This document shows positions 1-8,248 of a stretch of 64,000 nt of DNA, one piece after another. Each line of letters starts with the position of its first letter. Within the stretch, counting starts at the first letter, position 1. A program made the position numbers and the translations under genes. The stretch is from Pseudomonadota bacterium. GTDB taxonomy: Bacteria; Desulfobacterota; Desulfovibrionia; Desulfovibrionales; Desulfovibrionaceae. Under the pieces are notes generated by a model. It was not told the DNA's origin. It did no database searches and saw nothing but the letters and a program-made list of their open reading frames with translations. Where the stretch lies: NCBI GenBank assembly GCA_023411815.1, contig JAEYOJ010000108.1, positions 1-64,000 on the forward strand. The letters are read 5' to 3'.

Positions 1-239
1 CGGAAGGCGTCGGCGAAGTCGCGCGCCACGGGCGAGTCGTCCTCCAACACAAGCCCCACGCGCAGCTGCTCCACATCCAGGGACAGTGCGAAGCCGTTGA
101 GAAAGAGCAGGATGGGCGGCAGCACGAAGGCGATAAGGATGCTGCTCGGATCGCGCACAATCTGCAGGGACTCCTTGAGCATGAGCGCCCGCAGACGTCG
201 CAGCGCGCCAGGCTGTCCAGTGCTCATCCGCGAGCCCAT
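1..239 (-). CDS. ABC-2 type exporter permease, YbhS-like (partial, runs off left edge)
   Basis: Membrane subunit of an ABC exporter; only about the first 80 residues are in the window. After a basic N-terminus comes KESLQIVRDPS and then a hydrophobic helix (ILIAFVLPPILLFL), as at the start of YbhS/YbhR-type permeases. The ATG at 239 shares one base with the TGA of the upstream ATPase gene, implying translational coupling; an in-frame ATG at 227 is an alternative. The order regulator, HlyD protein, double ATPase, permease is the order of E. coli cecR-ybhGFSR, so this is most likely the ybhS counterpart. A second permease gene probably lies outside the window; that is inference. Confidence 0.85.
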   Translation of the reverse strand, partial: MGSRMSTGQPGALRRLRALMLKESLQIVRDPSSILIAFVLPPILLFLNGFALSLDVEQLRVGLVLEDDSPVARDFADAF

Positions 240-1978
240 CAGGCCGCCTCCTCCCGCATGTCGTGCGAATGCACCAGGGCGATGAAGGCGTCCTCCATGG
301 CCGGGTCGGGCAGCTCCTCGGAACGCACCGAGGCCTTGAGCTCGTCCGGTGAGCCCGTGGCGATGACCTCGCCCCGGTAGACCAGGCCGATGCGGTCGCA
401 ATACTCGGCCTCGTCCATGAAGTGCGTGGTGACCATGACCGTGACGCCCTTCTCCACGATGCCGTTGATGTGCGTCCAGAACTCGCGGCGCGTGAGCGGG
501 TCCACACCCGAGGTGGGCTCGTCCAGGAAGAGCACCACGGGCTCGTGCATCACGGCGCAGGACAGGGCCAGACGCTGTTTGAAGCCCAGGGGCAGTTCGT
601 CGGCCGATGTCGCCAGGTGCGGCTTGAGGCCGAAAATACCGATCATGCGCTCCACGACCTCGCGCTGGCGGTTGCCCGTCAGGCCGTAGACCCCGGAGAA
701 GAAGTCCAGGTTCTGGCGCACGCTCAGGTTGCCGTACAGGGAAAACTTCTGGGCCATGTAGCCGATGCGCGCGCGGGCCACTCCGGGCGCGGCCTGCAAA
801 TCCAGGCCGTCCACCAGGGCCTGGCCGCGCGTGGGCTTGAGCAGCCCGCACATCATCTTGAAGGTCGTGGACTTGCCCGCGCCGTTGGGTCCCAGCAGGC
901 CGAAAATCTCGCCGCGCCGGATGGCGAAGCTCACGTCCTTGGCCGCCGCGAAGTCGCCGAACATCTTGGTCAACCCCTTGGCCTCGATGACGGCCCGGCC
1001 GTCGCCCTGCACCGGCGACATGCTTTCGGCCAGGGCCGAGACACCGCCGGGCACTCCGCCCAGAATGTCCAGGAAGGCGTCCTCGAAACGCGGGCGCACC
1101 TCGTCCAGCCGACTGGAGCCGCCCGCGCCGAACCCTTGCGGATCAGGCCGTCGCGCGCCTTCGGCAAGCACGACGCGCACGCTCTCGCCCTGGATCACGC
1201 CGTCGATGACGCCCTGCTGTTCCAGGGCCGCCCGCAGCACCTGCCTGCGCCGACCTTCGATGGAGCGCACCTGGAAGACCCGGCCGGACACCCGGCCCGT
1301 CAGATCGTGCGGCTCGCCGGAGAAGAGCAGCTTGCCCTCGTTGAGCAGCAGCACCAGATCGCAGGCCTCGGCCTCGTCCAGGTAGGACGTGGACCAGACC
1401 ACGCCGATGCCGTCGGCCTTGAGGTCCTGGACCATGCGCCAAAGCTCGCGGCGCGATATGGGGTCCACGCCCACGCTGGGCTCGTCCAGGAGCAGCAGGG
1501 CCGGCTTGCGGATCATGGCGCAGGCCAGGCCGAGCTTCTGCTTCATGCCGCCCGACAGCCGTCCGGCCAGGCGCGAGGTAAAGCGGGCCAGGTCCGTGAA
1601 GGCCAAAAGCCGCTCGAAGGTCCCTGCGCGCTCGGCCTTGGGCAGCCCGCGCAGGTCGGCGTACAGGCGCAGGTTCTCCATGACCGATAGGTCTTCATAC
1701 AGCCCGAATTTCTGGGGCATGTAGCCGATGCGCGCGTGCACGGCCTCGGGTTCGCGGCTCGTGTCGTAGCCCAGGGCCATGACGCTGCCTTCGTCGGGCC
1801 GCAGCAGGCCGGCCATGAGCCGCAGCAGCGTGGTCTTGCCCGCGCCGTCCGGCCCCACAAGGCCCACGATCATGCCCGGCGGCACCTCGGCCGAGACGTG
1901 GTCCAGGGCCGGGCGGCCCGGTCCGAAACGCTTGAGCACGCCGTCGGCGCGGGCCAGCGGTTCGTCACTGCGCGCCAC
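239..1978 (-). CDS. ABC exporter ATP-binding protein with two fused nucleotide-binding domains (YbhF-like)
   Basis: Cytoplasmic ATPase of the exporter, 579 residues, the usual length of YbhF. Two complete ABC domains lie in tandem. Domain 1 has Walker A GPDGAGKTT, signature LSGGMKQ and Walker B LLLLDEPSVGVDP. Domain 2 (from about residue 310) has Walker A GPNGAGKST, a degenerate signature LPLGFKQ and Walker B VLFLDEPTSGVDP. The start is a GTG at 1978 preceded by GAGGAG at good spacing; it overlaps the end of the HlyD gene by 14 bp. It should power export together with the HlyD adaptor and the permease downstream. The substrate is unknown; E. coli YbhFSR is linked to drug and cation efflux. 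Confidence 0.92.
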   Translation of the reverse strand: MARSDEPLARADGVLKRFGPGRPALDHVSAEVPPGMIVGLVGPDGAGKTTLLRLMAGLLRPDEGSVMALGYDTSREPEAVHARIGYMPQKFGLYEDLSVMENLRLYADLRGLPKAERAGTFERLLAFTDLARFTSRLAGRLSGGMKQKLGLACAMIRKPALLLLDEPSVGVDPISRRELWRMVQDLKADGIGVVWSTSYLDEAEACDLVLLLNEGKLLFSGEPHDLTGRVSGRVFQVRSIEGRRRQVLRAALEQQGVIDGVIQGESVRVVLAEGARRPDPQGFGAGGSSRLDEVRPRFEDAFLDILGGVPGGVSALAESMSPVQGDGRAVIEAKGLTKMFGDFAAAKDVSFAIRRGEIFGLLGPNGAGKSTTFKMMCGLLKPTRGQALVDGLDLQAAPGVARARIGYMAQKFSLYGNLSVRQNLDFFSGVYGLTGNRQREVVERMIGIFGLKPHLATSADELPLGFKQRLALSCAVMHEPVVLFLDEPTSGVDPLTRREFWTHINGIVEKGVTVMVTTHFMDEAEYCDRIGLVYRGEVIATGSPDELKASVRSEELPDPAMEDAFIALVHSHDMREEAA

Positions 1979-3026
1979 TGCCCTGCTCCTCGGCCTGCCG
2001 GGATTCGCCCCGCTCGGCGCTGCGCACCTCGTTGCGGGCCTGACGCGCCACGACGGTCACGGGCATGCCTTGGCGCAGACCCTTGTCCGGATTCGCCACG
2101 ATCACGCGTATCCTGTACACGAGGTCCGTGCGCAAGCTCGTGGTCTCCACGGACTTTGGCGTGAACTCGGCCTGGGGCGAGACGAAGCCGACCTGGCCCT
2201 CGTAGGGAGTATTCGGACTGGTATCGGTGTACACCTGCACGGGCAGGCCGGGATAAATCCGTCCGAGCTGCGGCTCGGGCACATAGGCGCGCACCCAGAC
2301 CGGCTCGTGCAGCGAGAGCGTGTAGGCGATGGAGCCCGCGGCGACCACCGCACCCGGCTCGCGCACGCGGGTCAGAATCACGCCGTCCGACGGCGCGTAC
2401 AGATCCGCGTCGTCCAGGCGCGTGAGGGCCTCGGCCAGCCGGGCCTTGGCCGCGCGCACGTTGGCCCTGCCCTGCAGCACGTCCTCCTCGCGAAAGCCTT
2501 CTTGAGCCAGCCGCAGGGCTTCGCGGGCCGACAGCAGCCTGGCCCTGGCCTCGTTGCGCCGGGCTTGGGCGTCGTCATAGGCCTGCCTGGACACGGCGCC
2601 GGTCTCATGCAGATCCTTCTGGCGCTGATAATAGCGTTCGGCGTTGCGCAGGGTGGTCTGGCGTTCCTCCACCTGGGCCTGGGCCTGGGCGATCTCCTGG
2701 GGCCGCGTGCCGGTCTCCAGCTTGAGCAACTCGGCCTCGGCCACCTCCACCTGGGCCCTGGCCAGACGCACCTCGTCCTCCAGGGGCCGTTTGTCCAATA
2801 CGGCCAGTAGGTCGCCCGCGCGCACCTCGTCGCCTTCCTCGTAGCGCATGCTCTCGATGCGGCCCGAGACGCGGAAGCCCAGGTCCACCTGGCGGATGTC
2901 CACGTTGCCGTAGAGCGTGATCGTCCCGTCGTTGCCGGCATCGCCGCGCAGCAGGAAGTACCAGGCCAGGCCGCCCGCCACGAGCAGCAGAAAGACCGGA
3001 ATGATCAGCCGCTTCCTGCCCGTCAT
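1965..3026 (-). CDS. HlyD-family membrane fusion protein (YbhG-like)
   Basis: Periplasmic adaptor, 353 residues, anchored by one N-terminal membrane segment (RLIIPVFLLLVAGGLAWYFL). A barrel-sandwich start follows (NVDIRQVDLGFRVSGRI), then a long Glu/Ala/Arg-rich coiled-coil hairpin (about residues 90-215) and a beta-barrel ending near ARQARNE. This is the standard HlyD/YbhG arrangement. Its ATG overlaps the stop of the TetR gene as ATGA, and its 3' end overlaps the ATPase gene, so the four genes form one tightly coupled operon. It likely links the inner-membrane ABC exporter to an outer-membrane channel encoded elsewhere. Confidence 0.9.
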   Translation of the reverse strand: MTGRKRLIIPVFLLLVAGGLAWYFLLRGDAGNDGTITLYGNVDIRQVDLGFRVSGRIESMRYEEGDEVRAGDLLAVLDKRPLEDEVRLARAQVEVAEAELLKLETGTRPQEIAQAQAQVEERQTTLRNAERYYQRQKDLHETGAVSRQAYDDAQARRNEARARLLSAREALRLAQEGFREEDVLQGRANVRAAKARLAEALTRLDDADLYAPSDGVILTRVREPGAVVAAGSIAYTLSLHEPVWVRAYVPEPQLGRIYPGLPVQVYTDTSPNTPYEGQVGFVSPQAEFTPKSVETTSLRTDLVYRIRVIVANPDKGLRQGMPVTVVARQARNEVRSAERGESRQAEEQGSGAQ

Positions 3027-3730
3027 GACTTCGCCTCCCCTCTCCGCTCCTCCGCCATGAGGATCGCATTGCGTACGATGGCCTCGACGTTGAGCGCGAT
3101 GAGCCTGGCGAGCCTGGCGACCTGTTCCGGCGAGAGCTGCTCGCTGCCCAATCTGCGCAGCAGCGCGGTTTCGCCGATGCGGAAAATGAGCACCTGGCCG
3201 AGAATGGCCTGGGCCAGAAAGACCAGCTCCTCGCTTCCGGCCGGCAGGCGCGTGAGCCTGGCCAGCATTGCGCCGCAGGTGCCGAGCATGTGCTTGAAAA
3301 AACCTTCGAACAGTATTTCGAAACCCTGACCAGGCTTGATCTGCTCCTGCAGGACTATGCGCGCCCAGCGCTTGGCCTCGGGCGATCCGATGACCGTGAA
3401 GGCCATGGCCGTGAGCAGCCGCTGCAGGCCGCCGATCAGCTCGTCCTTCGAGGCGTCCTCCCGCTCGACCAGGGCGGCCGCCGCGGCGATCTCCGGGGCC
3501 AGACGCTCGCGCACGCGCTGCACGATGCTCTCGGCCACGGCCTTGTACAGGCCTTCCTTGCTCCCGAAGTAGTAAGGAATGGCCGCGATGTTCACGCCCG
3601 CCTCGCCCGCCAGCCTGCGCGTGCTCGCGCCCTCGAAGCCATGCTGGCCGAAGACGTCGATGCCGGCCTCGATGAGCCGCGCCTTGGCATCGATGTCCTT
3701 GCCGGGCCTTCTTTCTGCATCCTTATTCAT
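3023..3730 (-). CDS. TetR-family regulator, CecR/YbiH-like
   Basis: DNA-binding repressor of 235 residues. The N-terminal helix-turn-helix reads AGIDVFGQHGFEGASTRRLA...GVNIAAIPYYFGSKEGLYKAV, typical of TetR proteins. The long C-terminal domain resembles the CecR type (formerly DUF1956). I chose the ATG at 3730 because CGAGGAT stands 7 bases upstream; an ATG at 3751 would add seven residues without a ribosome site. It is first in the exporter operon, as cecR precedes ybhGFSR in E. coli, so autoregulation of the operon is likely. A 12-bp palindrome upstream is the best operator candidate. Confidence 0.85.
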   Translation of the reverse strand: MNKDAERRPGKDIDAKARLIEAGIDVFGQHGFEGASTRRLAGEAGVNIAAIPYYFGSKEGLYKAVAESIVQRVRERLAPEIAAAAALVEREDASKDELIGGLQRLLTAMAFTVIGSPEAKRWARIVLQEQIKPGQGFEILFEGFFKHMLGTCGAMLARLTRLPAGSEELVFLAQAILGQVLIFRIGETALLRRLGSEQLSPEQVARLARLIALNVEAIVRNAILMAEERRGEAKS

Positions 3731-3797
3731 GTCCGATCCTCGTGGCTGCATATCGACCGCATCCTACGTACTCTCTTAATACCCTCCCTTGGCAAGG

Positions 3798-3809
3798 TCA
3801 ATCGATTGA
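3798..3809. promoter_or_regulatory. 12-bp perfect palindrome TCAATCGATTGA, candidate TetR operator
   Basis: The palindrome lies in the AT-rich gap between the divergent TetR gene (start 3730) and the PRC-barrel gene (start 3944). Its position suits autoregulation of the exporter operon. No footprint or second copy supports it, so the assignment is inference. Confidence 0.35.
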
Positions 3810-3943
3810 TTTATTCGTTCGTTTGCTTTTTCCGTCGTTCTCTTCTTTTTCATGTAACCCGATTCACGGAATGAGCTATCTTCGTAGGAATGGCCGGCAT
3901 TATTAGGCCTTTCCCGGAACCAGGCGAGGCAAGGAGGCATGCC

Positions 3944-4795
3944 ATGCGCACTGCTTTTCGACTCATCTCTGCCGCAATACTGCTCGCATACGCAGGGAGC
4001 GCGTTTACGGCTCAAGGCCAGCAGACCGAAAACAGACCCGAGCTCCTCGTGCAGGGCCAGGCCGTGCTGAACCGCGCCGTCACTATCCAGGCCCAGAACC
4101 GCACCGGCGAAATCGTGGATCTCATGGTCGACCCGGCCACTGGCCACATCGGTTTCGCTTTGCTCTCCTTCAGCGGCTTCATGGGCCTTGTGTCGAAGAA
4201 CGTCATCGCGCCCATCCCCTGGGCCCAGGTCGAATTCGAGCCCAGGCAGAAGACCTTCGTGGCCAGGGGCATCGGCTCGGGCAAGGACGGCGGAGATATA
4301 GTGGAGTACGACGAAGACAAATGGCAGGTGTTCGACGAAGCGGAACTCGCGTCCCTGTACGAATCCTATGCCCTGGAAAACCACGCGCAGGAGACCCGCA
4401 AGGCCTACTCGGAGATTGCCGGCGAGGATAAGGCCGCCAGCCAGCGACTGAGCATGCTCCAGCTCACGCGCCTCATCAATGCGCCGGTCATGTCCAGGGA
4501 GGGGGCGCTCCTGGGCTATGTGGATAAACTTTACCTGGACCTGACTGGCGGCCTCATCAGGCTCGTAGACGTGCGGACTCCCGGAGATCGGCTTGAGCAG
4601 CCGGCCCACCTCGTGCCCTATCCGCTCCTAGACTACGACTGGGTTGCGGGCCGCTTTACGCTCGATGTCAGCCGCAAGGACCAAGCCCGACTCGAAGACT
4701 TCCCCGTCCACGCCGGGATGTATGTCCAGGCCGAGACAATGCGGCAGATCTACCGGAATATGGGACTTGCGGAGTATTTGCGTGTCGGCGGCTAG
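3944..4795 (+). CDS. Exported protein with two PRC-barrel domains
   Basis: 283 residues, starting at the ATG at 3944 behind a strong AAGGAGG; the frame is open further upstream but without a ribosome site. Residues 1-25 form a signal peptide (basic start, hydrophobic SAAILLAYAGSAF). Two PRC-barrel-like segments follow: one around GEIVDLMVDPATGHIGFALL and one around GALLGYVDKLYLDLTGG, the second followed by HLVPYPLLDYDW. PRC-barrels are small beta-barrels also found in photosynthetic reaction centre subunit H and in RimM. Exported two-barrel versions are widespread and poorly characterised. The gene is divergent from the exporter operon and shows no clear functional partner. Confidence 0.75.
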   Translation: MRTAFRLISAAILLAYAGSAFTAQGQQTENRPELLVQGQAVLNRAVTIQAQNRTGEIVDLMVDPATGHIGFALLSFSGFMGLVSKNVIAPIPWAQVEFEPRQKTFVARGIGSGKDGGDIVEYDEDKWQVFDEAELASLYESYALENHAQETRKAYSEIAGEDKAASQRLSMLQLTRLINAPVMSREGALLGYVDKLYLDLTGGLIRLVDVRTPGDRLEQPAHLVPYPLLDYDWVAGRFTLDVSRKDQARLEDFPVHAGMYVQAETMRQIYRNMGLAEYLRVGG

Positions 4796-5102
4796 GCCTG
4801 CGCGTTCTACTTGCGTCCATCGCTTCGGGCAGCCGCTACCTATCAAGATTTGGCCTAGGTGTTTACCAATCGACTTACACTTGCCGCGTTCATGTGCGGC
4901 CTGCCTGAACTCTTTGACAGGCCGTCTCACGTTGAATAATCCAACGCGTATCAGGCGGGCTGGTAGGCCTTGATCCATGAAGGCCATAGTGTGCGGGTAT
5001 TGTCCTTGCCCGCCGCATGCCGTATCGTGCGCCGTCGCATCCATGTCCCTATTGCTTTACCGATCATCCGGCGCTTCCATGCGCCGCGCGCGGAGCAGAT
5101 CA
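4796..5102. other. Intergenic region without a recognisable gene
   Basis: About 300 bases between the PRC-barrel gene and the PaaK-type gene. The only structure I see is a 7-bp inverted repeat (4897-4903 with 4918-4924) whose right arm overlaps a TTGACA at 4914-4919, a possible -35 element; AATAAT at 4935-4940 is a poor -10 partner because the spacer is only 15 bases. Confidence 0.3.
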
Positions 5103-6395
5103 ATGGCGAAACAAGCCTTCATACCGAACATCTCGGCCGACGAACTGGCCGCGCGGCAGCTCGACGGCCTGCGCTGGACCCTGGAGCACGCCTTCCGGGG
5201 CAGCGAGGCCTACCATGCGCGCCTGCGCGAGGTGGGCTTCGAGCCCGGCGATCTGAAAAGCCTGGACGACTTGCGGCGGCTGCCCTTCTGTTCGGTGGAA
5301 GACCTGCGCGACGGCTACCCTCTGCCGCTTTTGTCCGTGCCCGAGGAACGGGTCGTGCGCATCCACGGCTCCAGCGGCACCACGGGCAAGCGCAAGATCC
5401 TGGCCTACACCCAGAAGGATATCGACGACTGGAAGGACATGATGGCCCGCTGCTTCGAGCTGGCCGGATGCACGCCCAGGGATCGCGTGCAGATTTGCGT
5501 GGGCTACGGCCTGTGGACGGCCGGAGCGGGCTTCCAGCTCGGCTGCGAGCATTTCGGGGCCATGGCCGTGCCCGTGGGTCCTGGCCTGATGGACATCCAG
5601 CTGCAGTTGCTCAAGGATCTCAAGCCCTCGACCATATGCAGCACCGCCTCCATGGCCCTGCTGCTGGCCGAGGAAGTCGAGCGCCGCGGCCTGCGCGACA
5701 AGATCGGCCTGAAACGGGCCATCTTCGGGGCCGAAGCCCACTCGCCCAAGATGCGCGCCCGCTTCGAGGAGCTGCTAGGCCTCGACGGCAGCTTCGACAT
5801 CAGCGGCATGACCGAGCTGTACGGCCCCGGTGCGGGCCTGGAGTGCTCCGCGCACCAGGGCATCCATTACTGGGCCGACTACTACATTCTGGAGATCCTG
5901 GACCCCGAAACCCTGGAGCCTGTCGCGCCCGGCGAGGTCGGCGAGATGGTCGTGACCACCCTGCGCAAGGAGGCCGCGCCGCTCATCCGCTACCGCACGC
6001 ACGACCTGACCCGGCTCATCCCCGGCCAGTGCACCTGCGGCTGCTGCCTGCCGCGTCACGACCACATCCTGGGCCGCTCGGACGACATGATCATCGTGCG
6101 CGGAGTCAACATCTATCCCGGCCAGATCGCCGAGATCCTGGGCATGTTCCCGCAGATGGGCAGCGAGTATCAGATCCTGCTCACTCGCAAGGAAGGCCGC
6201 GACTTCATGAGCCTCAAGGCCGAGCGCGCCGAAGGCGTGCCTGACGACGATTGCGGCCGGCTGGCCTCGGCCGTGGCCGACGCCCTGCACCGGCACCTGC
6301 TGGTCAGCGCGCAGGTGGAAGTGCTGGTGCCCGGCAGCCTGCCGCGCACCTTCGCCAAGACCCGCCGCGTGGTGGACGAGCGCGACGCGTCTTAA
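5103..6395 (+). CDS. Phenylacetate-CoA ligase family protein (PaaK-like)
   Basis: 430 residues, the usual length for PaaK. It should adenylate an aryl acid and transfer it to coenzyme A. Motifs: the P-loop IHGSSGTTGKRKI near residue 93, the ISGMTELYGPG region, YRTHDLTRLIPG, and the C-terminal RSDDMIIVRGVNIYP hinge. A Cys-rich stretch (CTCGCCLPRH) near residue 310 is usual in the family. The start is the ATG at 5103 with GGAG 7 bases upstream; the frame is open to 4977 but lacks a better site. In Desulfovibrionaceae such ligases may serve aromatic-acid (phenylacetate, indoleacetate) metabolism. It stands alone here, so its substrate is unproven. Confidence 0.85.
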   Translation: MAKQAFIPNISADELAARQLDGLRWTLEHAFRGSEAYHARLREVGFEPGDLKSLDDLRRLPFCSVEDLRDGYPLPLLSVPEERVVRIHGSSGTTGKRKILAYTQKDIDDWKDMMARCFELAGCTPRDRVQICVGYGLWTAGAGFQLGCEHFGAMAVPVGPGLMDIQLQLLKDLKPSTICSTASMALLLAEEVERRGLRDKIGLKRAIFGAEAHSPKMRARFEELLGLDGSFDISGMTELYGPGAGLECSAHQGIHYWADYYILEILDPETLEPVAPGEVGEMVVTTLRKEAAPLIRYRTHDLTRLIPGQCTCGCCLPRHDHILGRSDDMIIVRGVNIYPGQIAEILGMFPQMGSEYQILLTRKEGRDFMSLKAERAEGVPDDDCGRLASAVADALHRHLLVSAQVEVLVPGSLPRTFAKTRRVVDERDAS

Positions 6396-6530
6396 GGCAC
6401 TTTGCGGTTCAACCGAGAGGGGGCGGCGCCCTCTCTCGGGCTCTCTCCCGCCAATGCTCTTCGTCCGGACTGAAAATGGAGCGGAGCTCCCTGGCCCCCC
6501 CATGCTATCAGTTCATTCGCAATCTGCCCT
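6396..6530 (+). repeat. Dispersed intergenic repeat, family A, copy 1
   Basis: Starts GGCACTTTGCGG directly after the ligase stop codon and ends near CGCAATCTGCCCTGG. It contains a hairpin built on GAGAGGG and CCCTCTCTC, then a CCCGCCA block, then a second block ending in CTCCCTGG. Two relatives occur at 28239-28357 and 39231-39345 with the same order of conserved blocks. This copy is the longest and most diverged in the middle. Confidence 0.7.
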
Positions 6531-6536
6531 GGCCCG

Positions 6537-6572
6537 CAAAAAAGCGGGAGAGGGTTTCGCCGCTCTCCCGCT
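6537..6572 (-). terminator. Intrinsic terminator of the PilZ-HPt gene
   Basis: On the minus strand a 10-bp stem (AGCGGGAGAG pairing with CTCTCCCGCT) is followed by six T. It lies about 110 bases past the stop of the PilZ-HPt gene and is well placed to end that transcript. Confidence 0.75.
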
Positions 6573-6679
6573 GACGTAGGCCGGGCACGCACCGGGAAGC
6601 TTCCGCCTCCCAGGCCCTGGTCCGGCCTGACGGATGCGCCTGCAATGCATCATCGCCCGGCGTCGTTCGCGAATGGTCG

Positions 6680-7333
6680 TCAGCCCATGTACTTTTCCAT
6701 GTACTCGGCCAGTTCGGCGTTGGCCTGCTCCACCTCTTCCTCGATGTCCCGGATGTAGAGCCTGGCCTCCTCGATGTTGCCGGCCTTGAGCTGCTGCTCC
6801 AGTTGCAGCGAGCTTTGCCTGAGCTTGAGCGCGCCAAGCGTGGCCGCGCTGCCGGCCAGGCTGTGGGCCACGGCCGCGGCTTGCTTGTAGTCCTCGGCCG
6901 CCATGGCTTCGCGGATCTGGTCGCGCTTGCTGGATGAATCCTGGGTGAAGAGGTTCACGAGGCGGATGAGCAGGTCGGGAGTCTTGGCATAGCGGCTCTC
7001 GAAATACTCCAGATCGATGGAGCGCTCCCGCCTGGACATGAACCGGTCCAGTTCGTCCGCCGTGGCCGGGTCGAGATCGACGAAAGCCAATCCGACGCTG
7101 TTGCGGCCCAAATGGACGACGCGCGCCGGAATATCCCGGCCGATCGGCCTCGCGCCCACGACAAGGTCCACGTGTTCGGTAAAGCCCGGCTCCGTGTCGG
7201 GTATGGCGCCGACAAGGCCAACACCCTCGATGCTTATATCCCTGGCTTCCAGGCGCTTGTGGGCGCCACGCACCACCACGTCCAGTTCGCGTGCCGGCAC
7301 GCGGGAGGCCCTGCGGCGTTCTTGAATTGACAT
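6680..7333 (-). CDS. PilZ-HPt two-domain signalling protein
   Basis: 217 residues. The N-terminal part (residues 1-95) opens with ERRRASRVPARELDVVV and has the DISIEGVGL and GLAFVDLD strands of a PilZ domain, which in other proteins binds cyclic di-GMP through an RxxxR plus D/NxSxxG pair. Here RRRASR is present, and DISIEGVG is a good match to the second motif. The C-terminal part is a histidine phosphotransfer domain with phospho-acceptor motif AHSLAGSAATLGA (His about 157). The start at ATG 7333 has GAGGAG upstream. The fusion could pass a cyclic di-GMP signal into a phosphorelay; no kinase or regulator is adjacent. Confidence 0.82.
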   Translation of the reverse strand: MSIQERRRASRVPARELDVVVRGAHKRLEARDISIEGVGLVGAIPDTEPGFTEHVDLVVGARPIGRDIPARVVHLGRNSVGLAFVDLDPATADELDRFMSRRERSIDLEYFESRYAKTPDLLIRLVNLFTQDSSSKRDQIREAMAAEDYKQAAAVAHSLAGSAATLGALKLRQSSLQLEQQLKAGNIEEARLYIRDIEEEVEQANAELAEYMEKYMG

Positions 7334-7791
7334 ATGGATCTCCTCGACACTCACCAAGCCAGATGCATGTGGTAGGGTCAATGAGATTTGCGCCGCTTCT
7401 GTCTACAAGGGACCCGCAGTGGATCGGATACGAAAGAACCATCACTCCGGCCTGCACCTTGGGAGCACCGGATGCGCACCAGACTGCATGCAGGCAGGGA
7501 AGGTTCACCCGCCAGATTTCGATGGCCCCGGCGTGGAGCCGCGCATGTCCCGGCCTACGCCGCCGACTGTCCCTTCGCGCATGCGGGCATGCCGACGCGC
7601 CGGAGGCACGGGCATCGCCGGAACGTACCGGCCCGCGCCCAAATCATGCCGACTGCATGCCCGGCATGCACGGAATCCGGCTGATAGTGCCGCAGCAAGG
7701 CCGTTATCAGCGTACACGCCGCCCGTTTTTCATTGCCGCGGGCTGAACGCACGGCATGCCCAGGCCGAACCCGCTAAGCCGCATGCCGTCC
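7334..7791. repeat. Gene-free region with a cluster of seven GCATGC palindromes
   Basis: No credible gene is present in about 460 bases. GCATGC occurs at 7486, 7579, 7587, 7655, 7664, 7754 and 7781, far denser than elsewhere in the window. Two are parts of longer palindromes: CTGCATGCAG at 7484-7493 and an 8+1+8 palindrome at 7654-7670. The region is the 5' side of the PilZ-HPt gene and the 3' side of the small gene at 7792-8040. It could be a binding-site array, a structured leader or decayed repeats. Confidence 0.5.
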
Positions 7792-8040
7792 TCAGGCCCG
7801 GCCGTTGCTCTCGGCTTCCCGCTGGCGCAGGCCCGCCAGCTCCGGGGCCAAATTGCGCATGATATTCTGCCGTTTCACATCCCAATTGGCCTTGGCCCAG
7901 GGGTTCGGCCAGTCCTTCATGATACCCGGAGCCTCGGCCCGGTCCGCGTTTATCTTCTCTTTCCACGCCTCCAGGCCGCGGTCTTCCATCCAGTCGTCGA
8001 TCTCGTCCTTGCTCATCTCCCAGAAACGCTTGTCGGCCAT
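7792..8040 (-). CDS. Small conserved-looking protein of unknown function
   Basis: 82 residues, beginning with MADKRFWEMSKDEID. It is charged and Trp-rich (WEMSKDEIDDWMED, DWPNPWAKANWD), with no membrane segment, signal peptide or cysteine. The start at ATG 8040 is supported by GAGGAG 8 bases upstream; longer frames upstream lack a site. The codon pattern and the ribosome site indicate a real gene. I do not recognise the family. It sits between the Hsp20 gene and the PilZ-HPt gene on the same strand, but terminators or long gaps separate them. Confidence 0.65.
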   Translation of the reverse strand: MADKRFWEMSKDEIDDWMEDRGLEAWKEKINADRAEAPGIMKDWPNPWAKANWDVKRQNIMRNLAPELAGLRQREAESNGRA

Positions 8041-8157
8041 GATCCGCTCCTCGTATTCGCTTGTGTCGCCAGACGACCGCCGAGCATAACACGACAGGGC
8101 GCGGGTCAGCCACATCACCGGGCGGGCGGTCGCGGCCGGCCGGTTCAGGCAATGCCG

Positions 8158-8184
8158 AAAAAAAGCCGGAGCCTTTGCTCCGGC
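8158..8184 (-). terminator. Intrinsic terminator downstream of hsp20
   Basis: On the minus strand, GCCGGAGC and GCTCCGGC form an 8-bp stem around AAAG, followed by seven T. It is 65 bases past the Hsp20 stop codon. Confidence 0.85.
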
Positions 8185-8248
8185 GCATGGTTGGGACATC
8201 GTCCCGTTCTTCACCCGCTGGTATCCGGACCTGCTTTCCCGACTGCCG

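Noticed and set aside
422..1690. Long plus-strand frames opposite the ABC ATPase, and similar long frames opposite most GC-rich genes
   Set aside because: They mirror codon bias of the real minus-strand genes, have no family motifs or ribosome sites, and are rich in Arg, Gly, His and Gln.
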